From assembly GCA_963969365.1 (NCBI GenBank), contig OZ017752.1:2294001-2358000 (forward strand): a stretch of DNA of 64,000 nucleotides, read 5' to 3'. The DNA is from Asterochloris sp. CNOR1. Lineage: Eukaryota; Chlorophyta; Trebouxiophyceae; Trebouxiales; Trebouxiaceae. The notes beneath the pieces are model-generated. The model was not told the DNA's origin. It worked only from the letters and a program-made list of their open reading frames with translations, and searched no databases. Positions within the stretch are counted from its first letter, which is position 1. The number at the start of each line of letters is the position of its first letter. The translations under genes and the position numbers were made by a program. Of the stretch, positions 1 to 11,732 are shown piece by piece.

Positions 1-1132
1 CGCTATATCGCATCCCTGCAGCACGCAATTGACACGAAGCTTGCAGTGGACGCCCTGCAGCAGCGCTTCCCTGGCTATAAGCTGCCCAAGGGCAAGCAGG
101 GCGAGCGTGAGCAGATCATTGACAACAGCAAGGTGGGTCTGCCCTGAGAACATGTGTCTTTGTAGCCGGCTCCCACTGATGGAGGTGGGAGCAGGTCATC
201 AGCAGCAGCAGGGTGGACCTTCCTTTTGATCTCCAGTCTCTGAGGCTTGGGCCGAAGTTCTGAGGTGGAGTAGAAGGAGTCTCTTGCCTTTGTGTTGCTG
301 CATGCTGCTGCTTGTGCGAGCTGGAGCAGATCATCAACACTACCTAAGTTGGTGTTCTGAGGGTGCTTCCTCTTCACTAGAAGAGGCTTTTGAGGTGATA
401 GGCGAGGCACTATGTGTGTATGTGTGCTTGTGTATTGCTACTCTGCCGGTGGCTGCAGCATTTGAGAGCAGGACGGTGAGTAGGGACAAAGCTCTGGACT
501 GTCAGGCTGCGAACGCGCGCTGTCACTGTCGGTGTGCCGCGTGCTGCTATGTGCGAACAGAAGCAGTGTGCAGACGGCTCCCTGCAAGTGTTTTTGTGTT
601 GTGCGCAAGACAAGTCGCTCATGAAGTCAAGGTAGCTGGCAGGTGCCACAGCAGCATGCTGGGGGGTGTCACGCTCTGCCTGCCAGGCCTGCTGCTCAGG
701 GCCTGACAGGGGTGCAAGGTTAGCTTATTTGTTTGGCTGTCGTGGACAGCCGTGCCAGCTTTCAGCTTTTGTTGGTTTGTGCATACAGCTCTGAGCAGCA
801 GGTCAGATGGCTGCTCACACAGATGAACTGGCCACCTGTGTGCTGAGGGTCCGCTGTCGCCAGCCCAAGTTGCTCCATGTGGTGATGGCACCAGCTATCA
901 GGAATGGACTAAGCTGAGCAGCTGCTGCTGCAGATCTTGAAGCTCATCGGCGGACTCAGACCAGCTGAAGAGACTCTCATAGACATGGTGGGCCTCATTG
1001 CTGAGTATGAGACCATGTCCTCGATTCAACAATTGCACCACAAACTTCCTGCACCTCCGTATAAAATATCGTTCTGTTGCTGTTGTGCAGGCCAGGACCA
1101 TGATAGACAAGGGTATCCTGACGCAGCCTTAA
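1..1132 (+). CDS. 3' end of an unidentified protein-coding gene (partial)
   Basis: The gene enters from the left edge. I read three exons: 1-132, 934-987 and 1091-1132. All join in phase 0 at GT...AG junctions and end at a TAA. The first exon gives 44 residues including QRFPGYKLPKGKQGEREQ. The last two join smoothly as LKLIGGLRPAEET followed by LIDM-ARTMIDKGILTQP and stop. The product is hydrophilic and probably helical. I do not recognise the family, and most of the protein lies outside the window. The reading frame, splice phases and TAA support a real C-terminus. An extra exon inside the 800-nt intron cannot be excluded. Confidence 0.45.
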
Positions 1133-1877
1133 ATTGCAGAAGCTGGCAAGTAACGCCTGGCAGCGTGGCTAATCAAGTGTATGCATATGAGGCTGTGCCA
1201 GCTGGATGCATGCCACAGTGAGGCGAGCCACAGTGATGCACTAACCCCCATGGTGCATTTTGAAGCCTGCAGAACCCACATGAATGCAATGAACAGTTAG
1301 TAGGAAAGAGCTGAAGGAGTGACCCTTCAGTGCCAGACTATGGTGTCTGTTCGGCTGATGGCTGTGCATACAGCTCTTGTCTTTGGTGGGCACTCCCACT
1401 TCCTGGTCCAGCTCAACAAGGCAGCTGCAGCCCAATTGCAGTGCTGCAGATGTAGCAACCCACATTGTGTAGGCCAAAAAAGGTGGATTGTCTGTTGTCC
1501 CAGTGGGCCCACAGCTCAGAGCGCACTGCAACTTCCCTTCTGTTCAGCCCAATAAAGGCAGTGTGTTGTCCCAGCATTCAAACTTGTCTACAAAAACCGG
1601 CTGGTTTATTCAGCACGACATGGCCACATGTTTCAGTAGCCAGACAGATTTCGGCTGACCTCTTCGCTGACCATCCCTGAATGTAGTCTGGTGAGTCTGT
1701 GTGTACAGCACTGATTTTCAGCATGAGTCAGTGGTCCTGAATTGCATTCATTGTCCAGCCCGCATGCCGGTCCACCGTGGCTCAGGACTGACGCAGCTCA
1801 TGTGGTGACTACGGGTACGGTTGTTTCCACCGCGGCCGCAGACAGTGTGGAACCTTATCTAGATCTGTAAAAACTCC
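1133..1877. other. Intergenic region upstream of CSP41a
   Basis: This stretch lies between the stop of the first gene and the chosen start of CSP41a. Short open frames occur on both strands, but none shows exon-like splice sites or a recognisable domain. It should hold the 3' UTR of the first gene and the promoter and 5' UTR of CSP41a. I see no clear TATA box. Confidence 0.4.
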
Positions 1878-4877
1878 ATGCAGACGCAAAATATGAGCAG
1901 CTGCCGTAGGTGCTGCCTAAGATCCACCCCAAGGGCTGTGACCCGAGCTCATGGCCGGGTCATACGCCTCAGGGTGGTTGGTGAGAACTGCCTGATAGTC
2001 AATACAAACTCAGGTGCCCACGCCTTCATTGGCCTGCACCTGGCACATGCACTGCTCAAGAAGAATCACAAGGTCACCATCCTGAACAACGGCGATCAGG
2101 TGAATGAGATGAGAGAGAGAACTAGATCCTGCACTACATACTTCCCCTTTTTGCAGCAAGCTCTCCTGTCAGCAGCATGCTGTTCTAGCTGCTTGCTGAC
2201 CCCTGCTGTCTGGCTGCAGGCAAAGGTATCCAAGAAGGCTCCATTCAGCCAGTATGGCAGCTTGGAGTCCCAAGGGGTGGCTGTGCGGTGGGGAGACCCA
2301 GCAGACAGCTCCACAATCCCCCAGGGCGACTTTGACGTGGTTTACGACAACAACGGCAAGACGCTGGAGGCCTGCAAGCCCCTCATAGACAATTTCAAGG
2401 TAAGACCAGTCAACCTATCAGCCCTCACACCTGCACTGTCAGTGTCAACGCAATAATGCAGACAGGCAACAAAGGTGTTGGCTGTTGGCTAGGTGCATGT
2501 GGCTGAGCCTCAGGCATGCATTGTCTGCGCCCGCTGTTACAGAGCTCAAGGCACTGCGCTCCCATGCTGCATGCACACTGCTGCTTCTCCCCACAGCCCT
2601 GGAACCACCACCAGTTGCTGGCTGTGCACCGCAGGGTGCAGCATTGTATCGCTTTGGCGACTCTGCAGGGTCCAGAAGCCAGCTGCAGCGCCGCAGGCAC
2701 AATGTCATGTGCCCCTCTTGCAGAGTTCAACATCACCATGAGCTTACTTCCTGTCTTGTGGTCAATTGCCGGCAGCTCACACAGCCCTGCCGCTGTGCAG
2801 GGCAAGGTGCAGCACTACGTGTTCGTTGCGTCTGCGGGTGCCTACGTGCCAGACGGCCTGCACGCCGGCCACATGGAGGGGGACAAGCGCAAGAGTTCTG
2901 CGGGCCACGTAGCTGTGGAGAAGTACCTCAAGGAGGAGGGCCTGCCCTTCACTGTCTTCCAGCCCCACTACATCTATGGCCCCCACACTGCCAAAGTGCG
3001 CAGAAATTGCATGTACAGGGGGCTATGAGCTGCCAGGGATGATGTGTGCTGCCTGTGACGGAGTGCATGCCTGATAGCTTCTCAGGAAAGCTGTGCTGGG
3101 CTTTATTGTTGCGCTACCCACTGGGCAAGAGGGAACCCTTCAGGGAGTTGGGGCCGTCACGGGGTACAAGGGTAGACAAGCAATGGCTGTTTGCGCAGTG
3201 TTGACTGCTACCTCAGCTGCAGAACATCTGTGGGCCCTCACCGTCACTCAGTGCTGCTGCCAACTTGGTGCGCCCTGAGTGACTGGGAGGGTACTGGACG
3301 CATGGCAGCAGAGGACTTGCTGCATGCCCCTGCAGGCTGGTTGCTGCAGCCAGGGCTGTTCAGGAAGGCAGCCAGCCCCTGGCACCCCTTGCGCTGCATA
3401 TGCGCAAGGCATCCTGAAGGGTGCACCAGAGGAGGCGGTGTCCGGAAATGGCAGTCCCCGGGAGAGGGAGGGCAGCTCGTTTTTAAGGGGCCAATCCAAG
3501 ACGACGCTATCAACTTGAGTCCCAGCCCCTCCCCGCCAAGCACCATGTGTGGCTCTAGCCAGGGCCATCTGCAACAGCCAGCTGCCCTGGCAGTGTATAC
3601 CCAGGTGACTTCCTGCCAAAGCAGCGTCCGCACTGAAACTTCCCCTGCCTGCAGGACTGTGAGCAGTGGTTCCTGGACCGTGTGCTGCGCGACCGCCCTG
3701 TACCTGTGCCAGCCCCTGGATTGCAGCTGGCGTCCATCTCTCACGTGGATGACATTGCTGACATGCTGGCCAAGGTAATCTGTGGAGCATCTATTCTATG
3801 CTGTATGACCCGGGATATGAACATGAGCCGTGTACACCAGTGTGACTGAGGCTGCCACACATAGACTGAGCAGCTCGACTGGCCCGCTTGATCTGGAATG
3901 AAGAACTTGGAGCACAGGTATTTGGTGCCTCTGTCTTCCGGCTGGCTGCAGCCAGAATGTAAGCCAGCTACAGATATGCAGCTGCCATGACAGCAATTGC
4001 CATCCTCCATGGCACTGCTGTGCATTGAGCGCTGCATCAGGATGCTGTTTTCCGGGAGTTGATGCTTGCGGGTCTGGACAGCCACCCAGTCCAGCAGAAG
4101 TCACAGCTGCCCAAGCGCAGTGCTGGCTCCCCTGACGGCAAGCCCTGTGCCCTGCAGGTCCCTGGCAACAAGAAGGCCATTGGCCAGCACTACAATCTGT
4201 GCTCCGACCGGGTGCTGACGTTTGACGGCATCGTCAGGATCTGCGCTGAGGCAGCTGGGAAGACCCCTGAGATTGTGCACTACGAGCCCTCCTCTGCCCC
4301 CAAGGGCGCCTTCCCCTTCCGCATGATGCACTTCTTCTCTCAGCCTGACAAGGCCAAGCATGACCTGGGGTGAGCCACTGCGTTCACGCTTTATGACTGC
4401 AGCCCCAGGCCACCGTTTCTGTTTGCACTTTTGTTCCCAGCCAGTGAAGGCCAGGCAAGGCATGGGGTGAGGCAGTGCTATTCGATCGGACCCACAAACT
4501 CACAGGACGCACTGTTCCCTCCCAGCCAGTCAAGCCCTAGCATGACCTGGGGTGAGCCTCCTGGATGGCGCACAAGCTGAGGCATGCCTGCCGAGCTGCA
4601 AGGACTGCTAGTCAGGACAGCTACTGGGGCAGCCTCAAGTGTGGCCATACACTGATTGGGCAGGGTTCGTGTGGCGCGTGACTTCTACAGGCACCTGCCT
4701 GCGGTCTGTGTGCATGCCAATGTTTCATTTGCATTTCCCCTTGAATGCAGATGGAAGCCACAGCACACCTTCCCAGAAGATGTGAAGGATCTGATCAAGG
4801 CCTTTGAGGACTGTGGGCGGCTGCAGAAGGAGCCTGACTTCAGTGTGGACGACCAGCTACTCGCCAGTGCTCATTGA
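1878..4877 (+). CDS. CSP41A: Chloroplast stem-loop binding protein CSP41a (RAP41-like)
   Basis: This is an atypical short-chain dehydrogenase/epimerase-fold protein that binds and protects chloroplast RNA and associates with plastid ribosomes. Six exons join cleanly: 1878-2099, 2220-2399, 2801-2995, 3655-3774, 4158-4369 and 4751-4877 (351 aa). Residues 1 to about 35 are Arg/Ser/Cys-rich, as in a transit peptide. Then come LIVNTNSGAHAFIG (degenerate nucleotide-binding loop), DVVYDNNGK, FVASAGAY, GHVAVEKYL, DCEQWFLDRVLRDRPVP, LASISHVDDIADML, AAGKTPEIVHYEP and the C-terminal PDFSVDDQLL. These follow plant CSP41a rather than CSP41b. The usual catalytic Tyr of the family is not obvious, as expected for CSP41. 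The start is the ATG that opens the transit-like segment; an upstream exon is possible. The last intron carries copies of the exon 5 end. Confidence 0.9.
4341..4558 (+). repeat. Two decayed copies of the CSP41a exon 5 end inside the next intron
   Basis: The end of exon 5 plus its donor (4341-4376, beginning cagcctgacaaggccaagca) is followed by similar copies at 4438-4473 (cagccagtgaaggccaggca) and 4523-4558 (cagccagtcaagccctagca). Each runs into a tggggtgag-type donor. Spacing is about 97 and 85 bp. Confidence 0.75.
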
Positions 4878-5357
4878 CCAACCCCAGCTTACATCGGTTG
4901 AGACCGGCCAACTTTGACTGTGCCTCATGGGTCTCCATTGGATCCATAGATTGCCATGCAGCCTGGCTAGAACTCTTCACCTGCCCAGGGCGTCAGAGAG
5001 GCGCCGATCGTAACTCTGCTGAAGGACTTCCAGGGACTCCTGCATGTGGTTGACCACCCTGTTGTTCAAATTGGCACAGCATGTCCAAGGCTAGCCTGCA
5101 TGGGAGCAGCAGGTCCCCAGAAGTTGGACGCATTAGGCTTGCTTGCCTGCATGGCTCCAAGCTGGCTTGGAGCCCCTGTTGGGGACCAGCCAGCACCAGA
5201 TGGCGTGGCTCCAGGGCGAGCACCTGAAGCCTGAATGGCTGAGGCCAGCCTGCTGCCAGCCACTGGGCTGCTGCACCTGGACCTGCTGCGAGAGGTCACT
5301 GGCAGGTTCCAAACAGCCCTCAAAGTTGACTCCAACAGCCCAGCCTGCACAACATAC
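4878..5357. other. Convergent region between CSP41a and the TOR1-like gene
   Basis: This region holds the 3' UTR of CSP41a and possibly the last exon of the minus-strand TOR1-like gene. A minus-strand frame around 5230-5330 reading EGCLEPASDLSQQVQVQ could be that exon, but I could not fix its splice sites or stop. Confidence 0.3.
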
Positions 5358-8300
5358 TCATAGGTGCTCTGAAAGAGAGCCATGTGGTTGATGTGACGGC
5401 AGTGCTGCTGTGCGCAGGGGGTGGGACTGCTCCAATGCAGGCCCGTTGTATGAAGGCAGCGTGCTGGCCACATGTGCTACTGCAACAAAGTCAAGCCCGC
5501 ATGCACTGCACCCACCCTGCAAGCAGTAGCAGGGCATAGCAGGGCATAGCCATGCAGTACAGCCATGCAGTACCTTGCCGCCAAGAGCCAGGTTCTCAGC
5601 GTCTGGGATGGCAGCCAGGCCATCTACAATGCGCCGCTGCAGCTCATGAGGCACAGCGACCCCGCTGTCGTCAGGATCTGCCAGAGGCCAGAACCAGGGG
5701 AGAACCCTGACCAGTGACTGGCGCTCCTGCAGGCAGTGCAGCACAATGAGTTCCTGCACTGCGGGCCTGTTGAGGGCTGGCTCAAGCTGTGCTTTGGGTC
5801 CTCTGAGCACTCATGCCAGTGCCAGATGGAAGGGGGTGTGGCCACGGAATGTCTCTGACAGGCGCTCACTTCACAGATCTGCTGTCTCTTGTGCTGCTGT
5901 GGGCCGTCATAGCACCACCTTCAGGCCCCGCGGAGCAAGGTACAGCAGGGCTGGGCCCCTAGCAAGGCTCACTTGTGTGCCAGGCAGGTGAGTCTGCCCA
6001 GCAAGAAGGGACAGCAGCACTGTGCCAGCCGCAGGACTCAGCTGTGTCTCGTACAATGTAGTTAGCCATGCATGCCATACTGCAGAAGGGCAACACCTAG
6101 ATGCAGAGCTGGTACCTGCAGAAGGGTGCCCAGCTGCACCAACAGCGCCTGCGCAGTGGGCTCCCTCAGCCGGCCCCAGACTGGCCCCGTCTTGGCCATC
6201 AGGCGCAGCAGCTGCAGGCTGCCTGCAGCAGCCAGTGCTCAGAGTTTGAGTTCTGAGAGGATGCAGGTCCTAGTCCTGAGAGGACACAGGTGGGCCGCTG
6301 ATGTCGTTTCTCCAGCCAAGCAGATACGGGGCTGGACATTGGCAGCCAGCACTCAGGTCGCCTGTGCCAGTGACGACCTGGCAGTTTGCTCGAGCCTCAT
6401 CAGCAGCCAATGTGCCGGCATGGCCACATGAGCTGCCTTACACAGCTGAGACCAGCCTGCTGCATGCTCAACGTTGGGGTCACACCTGCTGTGAGTGCCT
6501 CCTGGTAAACAGCATCCACCTCTGGAGGCTCATCCACCTCAACCTGCGGCTGATCCCCTACTCCAGGCCAGCTTGTAGCTGGTGCCTGCCAGGCAGATAT
6601 CCCGCTGTGCACTGCATCTGTGGAGTGTGCAGCTGGCTCATCAGCAGCTGCACGGTGCAGGGACTTCATTAGCAGATGCAGGACTGCGGGGCGGGGCAGG
6701 GCTTGCAGTGCAAACAGGAAGGCAACAGGAGCACAAGCAAGGCAAAGGTCCACATTCATGCAGCAGCAGCCAGCACGTGTCAAGTGCTGCCAGCGTTCGC
6801 GCTCCATAAGAGGAGCAGGCAGACAGATGGTGCGCACCTGCTCCACCCAAGGGCCCTGCAGGCTGTGACGCCTGTGGCTGCCTGCCCTCACAGGCAGCCA
6901 GCCTCTCCCCATATCCCACCAGGGTCGCCTGCAGCCCTTCGACGGCAGCCTGCGAGGACCTCACCAGCCTCAGCAGCATTTTCTGCTGCTCCTGCACACA
7001 GCACACGGATGTTTTGGCATCCCTGGTGCATCCCTGTCACAGCACAGCTCACATGAGGCTGCCAGCAGGTTGAAGTGCATGCACAGGGCCAAACTTTCTT
7101 TCTACACTCTGCCTGCCTGCATCCTGCTGGAAAAGGCAGGCACCAGGTGCTGATGCAGACCCCACCTTCAGCTGCTGCAGCTCAGTCTGCATGCGAGTCC
7201 ACTCAGCCAGAGTGCCAACGCCGGCCTGGTCGGCGTCAGCCCCTGCCCTATTGCTTGCAGCAGCGCCTGCCTGCTGTGAGGTCGTGCTGCCCTGCGTGGT
7301 GGCCCCCTGCCTGCTGCTCCTGGACAGTGCAGAGGGGCTGCTCTCCAGTGAAGGCTTCAGGCCTGCACACATTGCTAACCAACAGGTCTGTGCTGCAAGG
7401 CGCTGGCATGCTGTTGCCTCGCTGACCCCATACCCAGGCCTCTGCTTACTGGCTCATCTGAGATAATGCGATGTGCAGCGTGCAGCCCTGAGCAGTCTTG
7501 GCCTCGTTCTGACAGTGTCGTCCCTGCAGCTGCAGTCAGCACCCGCAGGATGGCGATCCTGCTTGACTGCTGCCGTCATGGCTGGCATTGTCACCCACGC
7601 AATGCCGGGCAGCTCACCCTGCGCCCCCTCTGCCTTGAATGGCATGGGGCTCCTGCAATGCAGTGCAGCTCATCGCACCGTGCTGCCTGCACAACTCCTC
7701 TTCCACACAACATTGTGCAGCTCACCCTGTGCCCTCTCACAGAATGTTGTGCAGCTCGCCCTGTGCAGCTCACTCTGTGCCCTCCCACACAAGTTTTGCA
7801 GCTCACCCTGTGCCCTCTCCGCCTTGAACAGCATGGGGCTCATGACTGGGAGCGCCACTGCAGACTCCTGCATGCTGGACAGCGGCAGCCTCCCCACAGC
7901 TGCCTCAGCAGCCCTCTCTCCTGTTGGACTGCTGCCATCGCCACAGTTCTCCTGCTGGCGGCCCCTGCTGCCAGCAGGTGCATGTGCCTGCTCCACAGGG
8001 CTGCTGGGGGCAGCTGTAACCTGGTCACTCTTTGCATGGGGTGCAAGTGTCCTTAAGCTGACGTCAGGAGTCTGGGCTCTGACACCTGGCTCACAGACAT
8101 GGGCCAGCTGAGGGCCTGGCCCTGCACTGGACCCCTCTGCCTGCCCACCTACTTCTGATGCTGCAACTGAGAAAGTGTCTGCTTCCCTTTCTGCATGCAC
8201 GCCAGCCGCCTCCGCCTGCTGAAGCTGCGGGTCCGCAGCTGGGGGCTCTGCTACCGAGAGCTGTACCTGCTGATGCGCTTCCAGATCAGCTTCGTGTTGC

Positions 8301-11300
8301 AGCCCAGTGCCTGCACTGAAGCGGAGCAGGGCATCCAACCAGCGCAAAGGATGGGGGCGCCAACAGCTCCTCACACGCTGGCGTTGCACAGAGTGGGGAT
8401 GCAGCTTGCCCTGAGCTTTCCTGCACTCGACCATCTGGCGGCCAAATCCACCACAAGATGTGCGCGGTGCCAGCTGCGGCAGCCTGGAGAATGCTGAATA
8501 CCTCTAGCTTCCTCACCTGGGACCTGGTCCACCATCAGGACATGCACGCTGCCTGCTGCAGCAGCCCTGTGGACGGGTCTGGGATACAGGGCTGCCATGG
8601 CGTCCGCCACCAGATCTACTGAGGCCGCCGCCTGCTTGAACCGCTCGTGCACGCTGCATGGTAGCATGGAAGCATGTCAGAAGCTTTCCAGGTGTGGGGC
8701 TGACTGCCTACTGCCTTTGTCCCTGCTGCATGGCAGGAAGCGCATCACAGAGCTGCATACTTGGTTGCAGGGCGCCTACCACCAGGCTCTTTGAGGCTGC
8801 CTGAAGCACTTGTGTAGCATAGCATTGCAGTCCCATGACTCAAGTATGCAACAAATGCTGCAGCAGCTGCTGCCATCTGGATGCCTTCTCTGAGACTCCA
8901 GGAAAGACTGCAATGGCTGACATCAGAGCTGCAGCACCCTGTGCAGCAACGCAGCCATCTGAACAAAGGCTGCAATGACACAAGGCATCCCCACGTGCAG
9001 GCACAGATTGATCCACATCTTGGCTTGATGGCCGTTCTCAGCTAGTGCTCCGGCAGTGCTGATGGGACACTTGCCTGCCTGTCTGCTTGAAGGCTGACTG
9101 CGGCCGCGACTCAGGCTTTGCCTCGCTCTGCGGCGACCCCTTGGCCGCTGCAGGCAGTACGCCTGCGCCGGCATGCCCTTCCTCACCCTGTCATGAGGAC
9201 ACGTTGTCAGGACAGGCTGCATGATGGGGTGTTCTACAGGCAGTGGCTGCATAAGCCACTGTGCATGATCAGCCTAGGTTGAGCCAGGCTTAGGACTGCA
9301 TCTCTATCAGCGAGCCACCAGCAGACACTGAATTGCTGTGTGCCAGCAGCCGGCCCAGCTTTCTTGCTTGGTATCCAGGCATCCAGAGGTGGCCGCAGGG
9401 GCTTAGCTGGTCTGGAAATGGTGCTGCATTCACCTTGAGGCTGTTGAAGATGTTGATCGCGTCCTGCACAGCGTCCCTGACATGCTTTACGCGGTCAAAG
9501 TGTACGTGCTCCAGCGCTGCCAGACAGCCGTCTGCCAGGCTGGCGCTTACCTTGCTTGCCCGTTGAGCAGCGCCTGGACATTGCACACAATGGTGGCTGG
9601 CACCACCTCAATTACCTGAGCAGAAGCTCCCAGCTTGACTGAACTGTGCACGGAGTATCGCGTAAGACTGCGGTGCCCAGCAAGACCCCAGTTCGCAAGA
9701 CAGTGTTCAAGAGCTCCCTTGTATCCATGCACCACCACTGCTCCCCAGTACAGTGCACAGCAGAGCACTTCATGTCATGGCAGCTCTGGCATGAGGCACT
9801 TTGCAGGCTGTACCACCTGTACCTTTGACTGGCGAGCCGCCACCTCCTGCTGGCAGGTGGACCAGGGTGGGCCCGCAGGCCAGTGCCACTGCCTGCAGGC
9901 ACTCAGCTGCTGCCCGTCGTAGTAGCCACTCATGACTGCCCAGGGCGGCAACTGCCCCCACACTGCACAGGACATGGTCAGCCATGCATCACTGCACTTG
10001 CGCTGTGCAGCTGAGGCGACCTGCTTGAGGCAGCATTGGCCACCAGCACAGGCTGTTGGTGCAAGGCAGCATTGCGCCAGCACTTGACTAAGCGAGCAGT
10101 CTGCAGCATGCAGGCAGAGAGGCAGCTCAGCAGCAAGTAGGTTCCCAGCCTAGTCAAGCAGGTGAGTGCATTACATAGGCCTCAGGCCCCACCTGGGAGA
10201 GCCCCTGCTGCCAGCATGGCCCACAAGGGCAGGCAAATGCGGGGCCACCACCTCCAGCCCCTGCGCCACCAGGCCAATGGGCTGCATGGTCCCAAGCGGG
10301 CACCTGCCAAAGGCAGCCAGGAGGTGTGCCTTGGCATGGAAAGCTGGGCTGTTCAGCAGCTTGACCAGCGTGCGCCAGGTGTGTGCTGGCAAGGGCCCGC
10401 AGAAGGCTGCCATCTACAGACAGGGACAAAAGTTTCCGGGGTGCAGCACAGCTCTACATGCTTTCTCTATGAAGAGATGTGAACGTTGTATGTAGCCTGA
10501 GGGGCTGTTCAGCAGCTAAATCAACATGTGCCAGGTGCGAGCAGGTAGGCAAACATCATCTGCACACAGGAAGTGAGGACTTTTGAGGGGCAGCAGCACC
10601 TCTGTCACATGATCTTAAGCAACATAAGTAGCACAGTGCATGCTGCTTAAGATCTGGGCTGCAGCAGAGGACCCAGAGATGGCTGTGCATGTGTAAATTA
10701 ATTCAGATATGCACATGCTCCTGACTGCATTGTGCAAGCAAGCAGGGGCTGACCTCTGCCAGGGCCTGAGCTGCCACAGTCTGCTCCTCCTGCGAGTGTT
10801 CCAGCAGGCACTCCAGCGCTGCGCGCAGCACAGGGTTGTGGGCAGGGTCTGCTGAGCCGCCCCCCTGGGAGTGCAGCAGCTCGCCCAGCTGCGCCAGGGA
10901 ATGGGCAGTTGCCTCTCGCACGGCGACATCTGTGTCCTACACTGATGCCCTCACTCTTCAGCTGGTACCAGTGCCACATGTCAGCATGCCGAACACCAGC
11001 AAGCTGTGAGCTGTGTGGCGTAAGATGTGGGCGGTGCAGGTGCTCAGCAACGCAGTGCACACCTGTGGATGAAGAACAAGCAGAGCTAATTTTGAGGGGC
11101 AGCACAGAGCTTTGCATGTGCGCTCTGAGGCAAAGCAGGACCACCTTGCAGCGGGACTTGAGGTAGGCTATTATCTTCAACAGGACCAGTGGCTGCAACA
11201 CAAGAGACCGCACAGGACAGAGTTCTGTGGCAAGCCGTCCCAGGCCACGAACACACTCCTGCAGGCGCACAGGTGCTTGCATTCAGAGGTACATGATGGT

Positions 11301-11732
11301 GGCATTTCTGCCCTAATAAGCCCAGACGGGTGTTGTTGTGGAGTCCAGCAGCCTGCTGCATGGTAGGCCTCACCCTTCTGGCAGCCACCTTCTGATCGCT
11401 TCCTGTGCCGCACAGGCAGCTAACCAGCATGCCCAGCGCATCGCCATCCAGCTCCTGAGCAGCAGGCACATGGTGGTGACAGGCATGGCCTGTGACTCAG
11501 TCAGTACAGGGGCTCAACAAGGCAGCTGAAGGACATGTACCTTGATGAATTGTGACAGCTCAGCCACAGCAGCCTGCAGCTCAAGGTGGTCGGTGTCAGC
11601 ACAGGTGTTTACAGACATTATTCGAAGAATCTGCACCTGGCAGGTATCCCGATCTGCCAGTTTAGACAGGATGTTGAGCATCCTCTGCCTCTTGAGATGC
11701 AGGACCTCCTTGGAGGTCCGCTGGATCGCCAT
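5358..11732 (-). CDS. TORTIFOLIA1/SPIRAL2-like microtubule-associated HEAT-repeat protein
   Basis: Plant TOR1/SPR2 proteins bind microtubules and control minus-end dynamics. The proposed start is at 11732; exon 1 (11637-11732) contains RMLNILSKLADRDTCQ, the TOR1 N-terminal signature. HEAT exons follow: ELDGDALGMLVSCLCGTGSD (about 11.4 kb), PLVLLKIIAYLKSRCK (11.2 kb), VREATAHSLAQLGELLHSQG (10.9 kb), AHTWRTLVKLLNSPAFHAKA (10.4 kb), LLRRAAAECLQAVALA (9.9 kb) and LAALEHVHFDRVKHVRDAVQ (9.5 kb). A long Ala/Gln/Ser-rich linker occupies 8.4-7.0 kb. The conserved C-terminal domain is at 6.2-5.6 kb (LLRLMAKTGPVWGRLREP; VLPWFWPLADPDDSGVAVP). The order matches plant TOR1. The last clear coding exon ends at 5574. 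The given end at 5358 is the stop if the frame is read through; a further exon beyond it is possible. Some exon borders are unresolved. Confidence 0.8.
5521..5573. repeat. Short tandem repeats next to the last clear TOR1-like exon
   Basis: agcagggcat is repeated directly twice, followed by two copies of a 14-15 bp unit containing ccatgcagtac, immediately beside the donor at 5573. Confidence 0.6.
7600..7845 (-). repeat. Imperfect minisatellite in the TOR1-like linker region
   Basis: On the plus strand, variants of gcagctcaccctgtgccctc recur near 7610, 7717, 7751, 7770 and 7798. A longer duplicated segment ends in ccttgaatggcatggggctc (about 7635) and again in a close variant near 7824. On the minus strand one frame reads AERAQGELQN and related units, so the array may be partly coding within the low-complexity linker. 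Confidence 0.65.
10345..10550 (-). repeat. Echo of a TOR1-like HEAT exon in the preceding intron
   Basis: The exon segment at about 10345-10390 (plus strand gctgttcagcagcttgacca) is repeated at about 10505-10548 (gctgttcagcagctaaatca), followed in both by a gccaggtg motif. The copy sits on the intron side of the exon start and has lost coding potential. Confidence 0.65.

Noticed and set aside
2425-3042. Several long open frames inside the CSP41a gene
   Set aside because: They overlap verified CSP41a exons and introns in other frames; only the CSP41a frame matches a family.
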